NCBI GenBank assembly: GCA_013397115.1
Contig: VWZW01007689.1
Span: 153,053-217,052, forward strand
Direction: 5' to 3'
Source of the DNA: Edolisoma coerulescens
Lineage: Eukaryota > Chordata > Aves > Passeriformes > Campephagidae
Length of the DNA: 64,000 nucleotides
Under the pieces are notes generated by a model, which saw nothing but the letters and a program-made list of their open reading frames with translations, was not told where the DNA came from and ran no database searches. A program made the position numbers and the translations under genes. Below are positions 47,401 to 59,700 of this stretch, piece after piece. The stretch's first letter is position 1. The number at the start of each line of letters is the position of its first letter.

Positions 47401-50400
47401 GTCTAAGCACCCTGAGGTTAAGAACACAGAAGGTGTTAGCAACTCCAGGGATCTGCAGTAATTCAAGGCAACTCAAAATCACACTATTTTAGCTGTATTG
47501 TCTTCTTAAAACAAAGGAAAAGCTTATCTGTAGATAATGTGGAGATTATATGCCATGAAGCTTTCCTGGTTTAGAACTAAGATCACAGAACAAGCTACAC
47601 TCAAAGGTTCATTTCATTTTTCTGACCCCTGTGTGCAAAGACTTTCTATCCCAAAACATAACAGTTTACTTACATTCTTGTAATTGAAAATATTTTTTCT
47701 GTAACTTTCTCTTCATTAGTATTTTTCAGCTCAGTCATACTGAAAGGTTACAGAGTTCCCCATTAAAAAAAACCAAAAGTTAAACAGTCCAATAATATTT
47801 TGAGAAAGATCAGCATTTTTGGTAGACACACTGCAAAGTGTTTCTGTTCTGTTTCAGTGCCATTCAGAATTATATTATGCATAATTATATTAAAACGAAA
47901 CACATTTTGTATCAAAGCCTCTATATGAAAAATTAAAAAGAGCTGCTGAAATTTAAAATACTAAATGAAGATTGAATTTATATTAAAACCTTCTGTCTAG
48001 TATCTTGATAGTCATATCTTGCAGAGATGTAACGAATGAAACACCATACTGGGTCATCTGATTTTCCCAAACAAAAAGACACAAGAATTAAAAACAGGGA
48101 GTAAATCAGAAAGTACCAATTGGAGAAGGTCACTTCAGAAATACTGAGTTAAGGAGAGAAAGCAAAATCCCTGGACAGTTAAGAAAGGTGATCTTAGCTA
48201 GAGCTGCACGTTGTACCTTCAGATCCAAACCATGTGAGGTCAAGAGCTCCATACTTGTGCGTCTGAAGGCTTTGCACTGTTCAGCTACAGTGAGAAAACA
48301 AAGCCCCCTCACGCTACAGATGAGTTTTAGGGGTTTTACTGCCATGGAAGAAGCGTGCGGTTCCATGCTATGATTAACTCAGTAAATTGCAGGCTGCTGC
48401 CAAACGAGTGGTGCTCCTCTACCCGACCCCCACCCCCCTGTGTGCTGCTGCTGCTCTTCTTGGGCTGGATGCAGCCCAGGAGCAAGATCACCTTGTTGAG
48501 CCACTAAAGAAACGGTTTGCAGTTCGTTTCACAGCTCACAGCTGCATTACAGTGAGGTTCAAGACAAAGCAAGTGGTGGAAAACCACAGAATGAGTGGAG
48601 GGGCACACAAACCCAACAGCTCTGACCTTACACAGCATGCAGAGGAAGAGACAGAGGCAAGGCACTGTTACAAGTCTCACACTGGACTCTAACCTGAGGC
48701 TACTTTGGGCTGGTTGCCCACAATCCCAACGGTCCGTCCGTTCATCCTGGCAAATCCAACCACGATGTTCCTGGCATAGGTCGGCATGATCTCAAAGAAT
48801 TCCCTCTCATCCACAATCTGCAGAGGGGAGAGGCAGGCAGAGCCCGTGTGAGGCCAGGTAGAGGTGCATAAACACATAGGCAAACACAAACTCAGTTACC
48901 TTAGTATCACAACTTTTAAAACAGTTCAGAACTTGCAGAATTTTGAAGGAAAGAGAGGGAGGGAAACCTTTTAGTCTTTGCAGCCTTCATTGCAAGAATT
49001 AACTAGTCCTACATTATTACCAAAACTGTCAGTTAAGTGTTCCATTAGGGAACACCTTTATGACTGAGGGGAGCCTTTTTTCCTGGCTTAGAACAAAATG
49101 CAAATCAGATGTTAAGAACTTCTTTCTCACATCTTAATTAGCAGCAGACTTAGAGACTGATTTCCAGTGATAAAACAGTACTTCCTAGAGCTCAGAAGCT
49201 CCCCGTGACACGTTTGATGTAATCTCTCTCTCTTGGCAAGCTCAGAGCCCTTTCTTGGAGCGGCCAGCACAGCCCTGCTTCCCCAGGATCAGTGCTGGGT
49301 GTGCCCTAGGGAACGCAGGGAATACAGTGCCCAGCCAGCATCCACCTGGAACCACACAGCCTGTGCTCAGCGTGTGCCCTGCCAAGGGACAGCCCTGGTG
49401 CACGAGGCACGATCAGAACTCACACGCTCCAGGAGATCAGAATTCTCCATGGAGCAGTAGCGACACCTACACATGGCTGCCCAGGCTTCCAGCAGGATTC
49501 CCTGGCTCCATCTGTTTATGGCAGCTGTGCCCATACACACTGCAGTGTGCCAGTCATTTCATTAGCCTCGGTCTCAAAAAAGTTGTGAAAAATGCAAGTA
49601 GTATAAAAGTGGTTTTATTTCTTTCCTTAACACTTCCCAAAATCTGTGAGAGGGCTTGGGGTTTTTTCCTAATTCGCCTAATGATTTTTTTTTTTACATG
49701 CCACCTTTTAACTTTCAGTACACACAGTGCTGAAATTAACAGTGGAAGAATCCAGGGATTAAAAATACCCTGAGCTTGCATTCGCCACTAAAATGAGTCT
49801 AAATGCAGCCAGTTGCAAACTTCATAATTTTAAAAAAATAGACGTATATTTTCTTGTACTGTGCATGTACATAACTGTCTCTTAGCATGAACAGGGAAGG
49901 GTAAATCTCTGCATTCTGGATACTTTATTACTTTTATATAAAAGTGCCAGAATCCAAGACAGAAGCACCAAGGTGCAGGGAGGGGCCAAGCAACAGAACT
50001 CGAGGGGGCTTCTGACCCCAGAAAGAACTGAATTGCAGCATCTTTCATCTGTATAGTTGTGTATACAGCGTAAGATGTATCCTGAAAACTAATCTTGGGA
50101 TTCTGCTAAAATCTTTTTTTTTCCCTGCAGGTTTTGTTGCCTATTCACAGCTACTACACAGGTAGAAATAGTCACTTGTAAAGACTGAAATAAATACCAG
50201 TAAATAAACATCTTCAGTGCCATTCTACTGGTTTCTGTCAATTATTTAGACCCAGAATGTAATACATGCATCTTTATTCTGAACACTGTCAGACTTACGG
50301 AGCGTATGATATCCAGCATATCATAGGCTTTGGTCGACTCACTGGGGACAATGGTGTCCAGCTCTGGAACCGGACGGTCACTGTGGAGAGCAAGTAAGTG

Positions 50401-50735
50401 TGAGCAACAACACTGACAGACCAAACGAACAGCAAGACCAAAAACTCGGGTAAACATTCCCGCCTCTCATAGATTTCGGGAACCTCCTCAGATATGGGGA
50501 AAAGAAGCGGTTCTCTCCATCTCGGGCAGCCTGAGCAGCCTCCTCCTGAAGGAGGCTCCCCTGCCCCAGGCACGGTGCTCGGGCAGCCGCGAGCAGCAGG
50601 GCCCGGCGGGCTGCGGGGCACGGCCGGGCTGCAGCAGGGGGCACTGCCGGCCCGCGGGACAGACGGTGTGGGGCACGGCCGAGGCTGCGGGGACACGGGG
50701 CTGGTGGCAGGAGCGCTCGGCAGGTCAGGGGCGGC

Positions 50736-50796
<61 letters not shown>

Positions 50797-53700
50797 CCCG
50801 GTCCCTCCAGCGCGCCAGGCAGAGCCCTGCTCCCGGGGCGGCCCGGGGCTCCCTGCACACACCGGCATCTCGGGAACTGCGCGCTCACCCTGCCCTGCCC
50901 ACGCCGTCACCCGGGGCTTTGAGCACCCTGAGCTGCAGGAAACCTTTCCATGCTCATTTCTCCGTCCCCAAACAAGCAGAGTGGGGAAAACATACGGGGA
51001 AAACATATCCACACTCTGTTTCTTCCCTTCACTGGCTGTGTTGAAAGACTCTTTCCTGTTTCTCCACTAACAGTGACACGTTTTCACGTGGAGTTTTCCT
51101 GGAACAGAGACGCTGCCCCGCCGTCAGCAGAGACAGGATCAGTTACCCCAGCTCTGATCACATTACCCGCATTAGGGACCCACTCAGCAGTGGCACCCCC
51201 TGGGTCTGAGGATGCAGTCACAGTCCCAGTGCAGGGGTGTCAATTTTTATGAGTCACCACTGAGAAGGTTTCAGGGAGTATTATATTTGTGCTATTCCAT
51301 AAAAATACTGATCTCTAGTTGTTATAAATGGTGTTTCTGTAGAGTTCTTACTGAATCACTATTTTAACAATGCCATGATTTAGTACATTTTGAATAAGAC
51401 AACACAAGGCTCTAAACACACAATTTAAAACTGAAGAAAGTGATGTGTGGTTTGACAAAATCAGACAAAAGTTGAAAGTGCAGCCCTGTGGCTGTCTCTG
51501 TGCTCCCTCAGACACATGGGACAAGGGAGGCACAGCCCCTTGCAGGGAAGGGGAGAGACACAGCTATTTATAGAACAAAGCTGACTGCAACACTTCAAGT
51601 GCTTTTTCCATATGAATACAAACATTGCATACAAACACTTCCATAAAATGATATAATGAAACCTTAATCAGAAGAAATTAAACTTCTTTTAACATACTAA
51701 ACCCCACGCTAAAAACTATTCTAAACTTTCTTGTCCATAAAGTAGATATGGATGTGCTCCAAGCTCTGTCCTGTGGTACCCCAAAGGATGAAAGTGCAAA
51801 AATGAAATTATTGCTCCCATAAATTCACAGTGCTGAAGGAAATTTTAACAGCATTAAAATAGTCATTGGCAAAATGAAGACATTATCCAGGATACCACAT
51901 GTTTGAAAATCTCCTTCAAATGTCTACAGACACAGGACATCTGGAGCTTGGTGCTGCACTCACTGGGCTTAAGAGGTGGAGAGCTGTGTTTCTCACAGAT
52001 CCCACTTAGTGGGACAGAACTGCTGCTCATTGTTAAAACCTGTGACAGCTGGAGACACCCTCACCACATGGACACTGGCTTTCATTCAATGCAGAAGTGA
52101 AACTGCACTTGGTTACCAAGAGCTGGCAATAACCTCCTCCAGAAGTTTGTAGAGGTAAAATCCCACCGTGCCATACAGCAAATGTGATGCACTAGACACC
52201 TCCCAAAAGCAGGGGACATCTCACCAGGGACAACTGGGTACTGCAAGAAACTTGTAACTCCTTGGAACCCAGGCCACTGACAACAAACTCTCACCAGCAC
52301 AAGCTTCAGCAACCAAGGCTGGCGTTTTTCAACACCAAAAGAACTTGCCTACCTCGAGGGAAAAACAAACCAACCAAACAACCCCCAGCAGCCCCAGGAC
52401 TTCACAATGAAAGCACAAATAGGTTACATTTGATTTGCATCACTTGTGGCAATTTTTTGTGGTGTGAAAAGGATGCAATAAGAAAGCAATTACTCTAGAG
52501 GAATGGACTGGGACTGGAGCAGCTGTAAGGACCAAATGCATCAATCCCAAGCAAAAGGAATCTATTAAGATGTCAGTACGTCCAGATGAAATAATACCAA
52601 TCTATGCATTGGGACCATAAATGGGAGAAGTATTGGAGATGCTGCTATAAAACCAGACAAATTTAACAAAGAGATCTGCCTTCACATGTATAAAGGCTAC
52701 TAAATTGAAGTTCTTAGTACAAATTGCATTTATTATATGTGATCCTCTAATACTGTATCTTGTGCCTTGTAAAAGATTAGTTCTTTTTTTCTTAAGGGAG
52801 ACAAATCTCTTATACTTTAGTAGCTACAACATAACTGACAGCTTCTCACAAATAAACTGCCTGTTATAAAGTATATTGATTTAAAAAATGGACTGTTGTT
52901 TCTACAGTGAAATTAAAATACCAAAATCAAGTCTGTAGAGAGCAATTATCCCAGAACAACTTGTTGAATGCTTACAAAGATCATGATAACCTCAAAGATA
53001 ATCCCCCAACTTAGCAAATAATACAAGAGATTTGCTTTGGTTTTGTCACTATCAAACCAGAGCAGTCGAGAACAGAACAGAACCAGACCAGCACAGTTTA
53101 ATGAACTCCTAACACCTCAGAAAAAAATTAGGACTAGTAATTAATTGACCTGTCTAGCCATTCTCTAAAAGAAAATGGCAAATTTATTTTTCAAAAAAGT
53201 GAAAAATGTATCTCAGGGACCAGCGCAGTGATTTGCAAAATCAATCCAAAAGCACCTCCCCAAACAAACTGTTACACAGACACTGAAAAGTACAGTGAGG
53301 GATGAAGAGAAAATAACCTTCCAGACTCACATGTTAAAATCCTCACACATGAAGAGCCCCAAGACACATCACACACACATGAGGAGCTGAAAGGAACAGA
53401 TTCAGGCACCACTCCATGCTGGAGAGTGCAACAGCCTCTTGAGGGTTCCCTAGGGAAAGGGCTGAACTTTGAGTGCAACCAGAGCTTGGGTCAAAATGCT
53501 TTTACTCCACTGACATTCTCTGCCTTCCAGTCCTAACAGGGCTCTCTGCTCAGTGTCCTGTGCTGGCTCTCTGGCTGTCTCTCCAGCTCCTGGAAAAATT
53601 CCCAGATAAAAGTCCAGACAATTACCATTTCCCCCCCTCTTGAAATGGCTCAAGTCCTTTCTGTATTATGTTGCCAACTCCACAATGAACCTGAGACAAG

Positions 53701-56700
53701 TACCTAACACACAAAGCTTTCTGCCTCCTTGTTGCTTGCCACCTCTAACCCTAATGAGCAGAACTCATCCAACAGACACAACTGACAGAACAGGGCAAGT
53801 TCTCCCCACTGCCACTAACTGCTATTTCCTACTTCTCTCCCTTTTTCCAAGGGACTGGGCAGCCCACCTGGACTGAGATTGCTTTTCCCCATGTTCTGCA
53901 CACAGCCTGCACAACAGCCCTTTCGGAAAACAGAATTAAACCTAACACTGAACACATGTGTATTATGGGAACACTTCCCATCTTCACATACCAGAGTGCA
54001 GAACTGTCTGCCAGGACACCAGGCACAGAACACCCACCCCTCTGTGCCCCTTAAGCCAGAGAAGCCACGAAATGCAGTGCTCAGAGAGCACCGAGCTCAG
54101 CCAGGCTCCCCTTACCTGGGATCATGGCACTCGCAGACTGGGGCTGGATCCCGGTTGCTCAGGGGTAAATAATTAAAGAACTCTCGGAGGTTCAGCAGAG
54201 CATCGATGTCATTCTCAAAGGCTCTGTGTGCAACTCCTGCACAGACACAGTAAAGCAGGTATGGAAATCATTGTGCAAGCTTTCCTTTCCAAATATATAC
54301 CAATAAAGATAGAAAGAAGCAACAGCAAGAATCTTTAAACTTGAGCTATTAACAATCAGGAATCTCAGGCCATCAAATCTGACCAGCTAAAAATATCTAG
54401 AAAATGTGTGCTGTATCAGACTTCCTCCAGAACAGGTCTGGATTGTTGACCTCATATTTAAAATAATGTGAAGTGGTTTATCAGCTGGCACTGCCCTAAG
54501 CTGGACCCCAGCCTTCTGGAACACTGTTCAGCTTACTGTGCTGCACCCAGGTGTTGGACTACAAGTGCTTTTTATAAGGGCTGGATCTGGGCAGCATCTG
54601 TGTGTGGGGTTTTGGTTCATCATCAGCTCCGTTCACACAGAATTTGAGATCACACAGTCATTTGAGTCTTGAGAAGATTCATGACTCACAGACATTTTCC
54701 CAGAAGGGAAAAAAGGGAAAAAGAAGTGCTTCATCTCACACTGCCACTTGGTTTATAGTTAAGCAGTTCAATCAATCACGTTAGTGAGCAAACAAGGGAC
54801 TGTTGAGACTCTTTCAACCCATGCAAATGTCTGGACAACAAACAAAAAAACCCCACCCCAGGCTGACTTTGGTAAGCCTTGACCCCTGACAGTCTTCCCA
54901 CTTCTAGCATCTTTTGTGGGTTTGCTGCTTTCTCTTCCAAATCCCAGAACTCTCTCACATTCCCACTTTCCCTCCTTTGTGTTCTGTTACTAAACAGGAG
55001 CTGCAGGAGAGCATGTGCAGAGTCAGATGCTGTGCTTAGACACAGCTTTGTCCCTCAGAGTCATCTGCATTGGCCAATGGGCTGTTTAGCCAGAACTACT
55101 CTCATTTACTTTGAGCACAATCAGCACGTTCAGTAAAGCCCCCAGCTCTCACCAGATACTGCAGTGTGTGTCTTTGCACCCCCGAGCTGCTCCTGGGTGA
55201 CATCTTCATTGGTGACAGACTTCACCACGTCAGGGCCGGTGATGAATAGGTAGGATGTGTCCTGGGGGAAGGGGAAAAGCAGAAACAGTGAATGCCAGAG
55301 CCAAGCTGCAAAAGCACCTAAGGGACAGCCACAGCCTCCAGAGACTTCCCCCAAAATAAGAACAGGGGAGAAATTTCTTTAAAAGGCTGCATTGCATTAA
55401 AAATCCACTGAAAATGCAATTGTCCACAAGTTATTTGGGAAAGTTTTTCTCAACTTTTCATGCAAAATAAAAACCCGAAGCAGGAAATAATCTCAGAAAA
55501 TACCCATTCCCATGTGGTCACTTAGTGTGTGATCAATGTCACCAGCAGCAGCTCAGGGCACACCCTTACCTTCACCATGAATGTGAAATCAGTTAAGGCA
55601 GGAGAATACACAGCTCCACCAGCACAAGGACCCATGATGAGGGAGATTTGGGGAACGACCCCAGAACACAAAACATTTCTCTGAAACAGGAAAAAAACAA
55701 ATCTGGTTTTACCAAAGAAGTGCCTCTTTAAATCTGTGCCCAGATTCTGCAAGAATTCACCACCACAAACAGGACTGTTTTATCTACTGGCAGACAAATA
55801 TCTGGAGAGAATGTCTTGATGCAAATGGAACCAAAATGAGTTTGTTATTTCTGGTTTTCTCCTTTCTGTTCCCATATAGTTGATTCCCTATACTATGCAA
55901 TGACTGCAAAGGAGATAACACGAGCCACTTCAACAGATGCTGCAGGGGCAAAAACTGCACTGAGCCTGGAGTGGGAAGGGGTGGATGTCCCTGACATTTC
56001 AGTGTGCAGGTACACTGCGCTCAGAGGCAGAAGTGAGCTTTACTGACCAACTGGGAGAAGGATTCTTTTAAAATCACATTTCTGCACTGGCTTGAGTTTT
56101 ACACAAAGGTGAATGGCTGCTGTCCAACACGGACGGCGTTTTGGCCAAAAAACCACTGACACTGCTTGGTGTTCAACTGGGTCATGACGACTTCTATAAC
56201 TGTTCCTCCCAGACTGCACCACCCCAAAACCTGACAGCATCTGACTGACCCGACATCCCACCTGCTTTCCTACTGAAAGGACAGTGTTCTGTGCATGCAC
56301 TTTGATGCAAAGTATTTTAGCAGGCATACAAAATAATGTCATTTCTGTGAAAAAATGAGCAGCAGTGTGCCTAGGGGAAAAACTCTTGCATTAACCACAA
56401 AAATCCTCTAGGAACATAAAACTTTCACCAGTGCAATCAACACTGGACATCCCCAACCAGTAAGGTTAACACTGACCCACACACTTCTTTGAACAGAAAC
56501 CTCTCTGGCTTGCATGCCTTCTTTCCCCTCCACCCCAAAACTCTATTTTATTTCCCCCCCCAACCTCCATCCTGACAGAACAGGCACTTCACTGCTTCTG
56601 ATCTGAGCTTTTCGAGTTTCCTTTCAGTGCATAGTGCTTAATTTACTTTAAGTCCCTCTTCCTGCAGAGGAAATCCTTCACCTTTTACCAACCCTACTGA

Positions 56701-59700
56701 AAATAACTGCTGTGTGAAATTGATAACATACCTGTATTACAGAAGAGACACAGGGAAGCTGACAGTGCATCACAACCAAAAAAACCACTGAACTATGGTG
56801 TGCCCACCTGTCTCAAACTGATAAATGCTCAGAGAAATTACATCCCAACACAGATAATTGAAAATTTAGGTGTAAACCAAGAAGTTAAGTAGTTCCTTGG
56901 GGTTTTCTTCCAATTAAGCAAATTGCCTGTTCTTTCATTCTCACTACACACTGGATCACAGAGCCTTACAGAGCTCAGCATCACCCTTGTTTAAGACATG
57001 GGTACATTTGCCCAAAGCCAAGAAAAGAGACAAGGTCTGAGTTTCACACGCTGCTTTACCTATTGGCTGAAACAGAAAGATAACCTTAACGTTTACTTAC
57101 TCACTTGCATGTTTTGCCCACCCTTGTGGATGCCAAGCTCCCTGTCCATCCAGCAGCATACTCACCAAAAATATGTCTGCATAGCCTGCCAAGGACTCCA
57201 CTCCCTCCTGGATACGGGCTCCTCCAGAGTCATTCAGCCCAATCACGGGTGCTCCAACCATGGCAGCTTGATCCATGATCTAGTGATGAACACAAACTCC
57301 TCAGTATTGACCCAGCTAAGCTAAACCCCAAAATGTATATCCCCTAAAAAAAATATCTGCCTTCCTGGCTGTGCACCTCCACACTCAGCACAGGGTTTGG
57401 ATAATGCAGTGGGAGTGACACGGTCACAGGAGAGGGACAATTTCTCCCTGCTCATAAGGAAGGGGTCTCAACTGCACCTCAAACATCCCCTCAGATATGT
57501 CTCATCTGCTCTTCAAAGTTTGCTGCAGTGGTGGCTGTGGAATCTCTCTAAGCTGTATATTCTAATGCTTGATTACCCTTCTTAGAACTTCTTTGGGAAG
57601 ACTAAATTAAATCTTTCCTCCAGAAATTTAAACATTACATTTCTCTTGATACACAGCAGTGAGGGGGAGCAATTAGCTATTCTTGGCCTTTACCTTTGTG
57701 AACATTCAAGTACTTCAAATCTCCCTTCAGTCTTCATATTCCTCTTCATGTTTCTAGGCTAACCACCATCAATTCAGTCCCACATCCTGTTTTCCAGGGC
57801 TCTGATCAGTTTGGTTACTTGCCTCAAGATCATACACAATACAACAACAGAGGCTTAAGTAGGAGGACTGAATTCCTTACATTCCTTGCACAAAATATTC
57901 CTGATTACTGAATTCCAGTAAAATGTTTGCCATTTTCATAATACTACAGCACTGGCACATTATGTTAAGATCTGTTTTAACATCAAGATCTGCTTTAGCT
58001 TCTAAATAATTTTTTGTAAAACATCAGTTAATCCCCATTTTGAATTTTTAAGTTGCTATTCCCTGCCCTTTCAATCATTGTTATAAAATTATTTCAGACA
58101 ATCTTTAACTTGCAAAGTGTTGTACAGTTCCAGTCCCACCTTTCAGAGTGTTTGTAGCATCAACCTTGAATTTTACATTGCCTAGAAACACAGAAACTAC
58201 ACTTGGTGCCACTCAAGTCAGTGGTATCTCAGGAGACCCAAAACTCCAGCCCAAACAGGAGCTGGTCCTAGAATTCACTGACATGTTCTGCTGTTTTCCA
58301 GGACTTATATATGGACTTTCTTTCCCATGGCTTTTCCAAGTTCTTCCTAAAACACACATCAAAGACTGAGCCCCAAAGCAACTGATGCCCCCAGAGCCTT
58401 CCAACTTTGGAGCCCACCAAGAACAGCACCAACCAGGAAGGACCCACATTTTTTCTAGTTTTGTGATCAGCACTTCCCCTGCTGCTTTAGAAAGAAGAGA
58501 TCAAAGAAAACCCACCAGAAAGCATCCCATCATTCCAGTGCCATTCCATCCCTCCCCAGTACAGACACCATAAAGCTCCAGGGTGAAAGGGTAATTTAAG
58601 TCCTTCCCAATATCAAGACTCGGTAAAACCAAGTATTTGTTATCTAGCCCAAAGTCTTCATGTTTTCTAGTTTTATACCCACTCACTCCTGAGGAGCCTG
58701 TGCTAAAGAGTAGTTATTTCCACAGCATAAAAGGCCTTGTGCACCAAAAATCTTGTTTCTGATTCCACAGCAAGAAAATTCAGAAAGATTTCCCAGCTCA
58801 CACCACTCAACACTCATGCATGAAAGAATTCTTGTCTCCCCAGTCCTGCGATTCAAAAACTCTTCCAGCAAGACAAGCAGACAAACAGGAATAAATAGCC
58901 ACAAGTGTCTGATAAGAGAAACTCTCAGGATCAAGGTGACCTCCAAGTTGTAAAACTGTTTATCTTCAGGCTGTTTACTTGTTACATTTGCTTTTTTTAA
59001 ATACTACACACTTCCACAGCACACTGTTTAGAGGGCAAAGTTTCTCCAAATTCATTCCTCATTTCTCCAGTGGACAGTGAGTAGTTAATTTATATTTGTG
59101 CTTGGCAAGTCCCTCATCCTTTGTAGTAGAGTAGAAAACATAACTTAATGTAACAAAGTGTGTATTACCTGGAAAAGCTCTCTCACACTCAAAAGGTTTC
59201 CAGAGGCACCTCTCTCAGACATGGCACACACCAGAGCCCACTAAAGTCAGCCACCAAACATTTTCTCTGAAGTCATTATCACAACAGACTGAAAAAAGGA
59301 TGCTGACATTTTTTTTGGTTTTCTCCTATGCCATATTACCTTGCAGATCTTCTGGGCATGAACTCCAGATAAACTGCCTCCAAATACAGTAAAATCCTGA
59401 AGGTAAAGCAAATTTTCAAATTAGGGAAAGAATAATTTCAGTAAAATGTTGTCAGTTATTGCCAGTAAATAATATAATCCTACAGTGCTCTATATTTGGT
59501 ATGCTGCTTCAAAACAACTGACTCCCTCAGTGCAGCCTGCAGATCATGCCAGCTCAATCCAAGCCTCCTTTACAAGGAGGAAATACAAACCTTGGCACAT
59601 GTCACCGTTCTAGACTCATGAGTTATGTCCAAGAGTTATTATTCTTCCAGGGACTATGTCAGCCAAAAGGCCTAAGCAGAAAGATCTCTAACAGGCAACA

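Larger units (their letters stand above)
50381..54115 (-). other. PCCB: PCCB intron 8
   Basis: This is 3.7 kb between exons 8 and 9, the longest complete PCCB intron here. Its 3' part (plus-strand 50560-50910) is a CpG-rich block with a CAG repeat. The rest is AT-rich sequence without recognisable features. Confidence 0.7.

Noticed and set aside
50295..50922. Poly-Ala, poly-Leu and poly-Gln frames on both strands
   Set aside because: They arise from translating the CAG/CTG tract in different frames. The real coding here is only PCCB exon 9 at 50299-50380.
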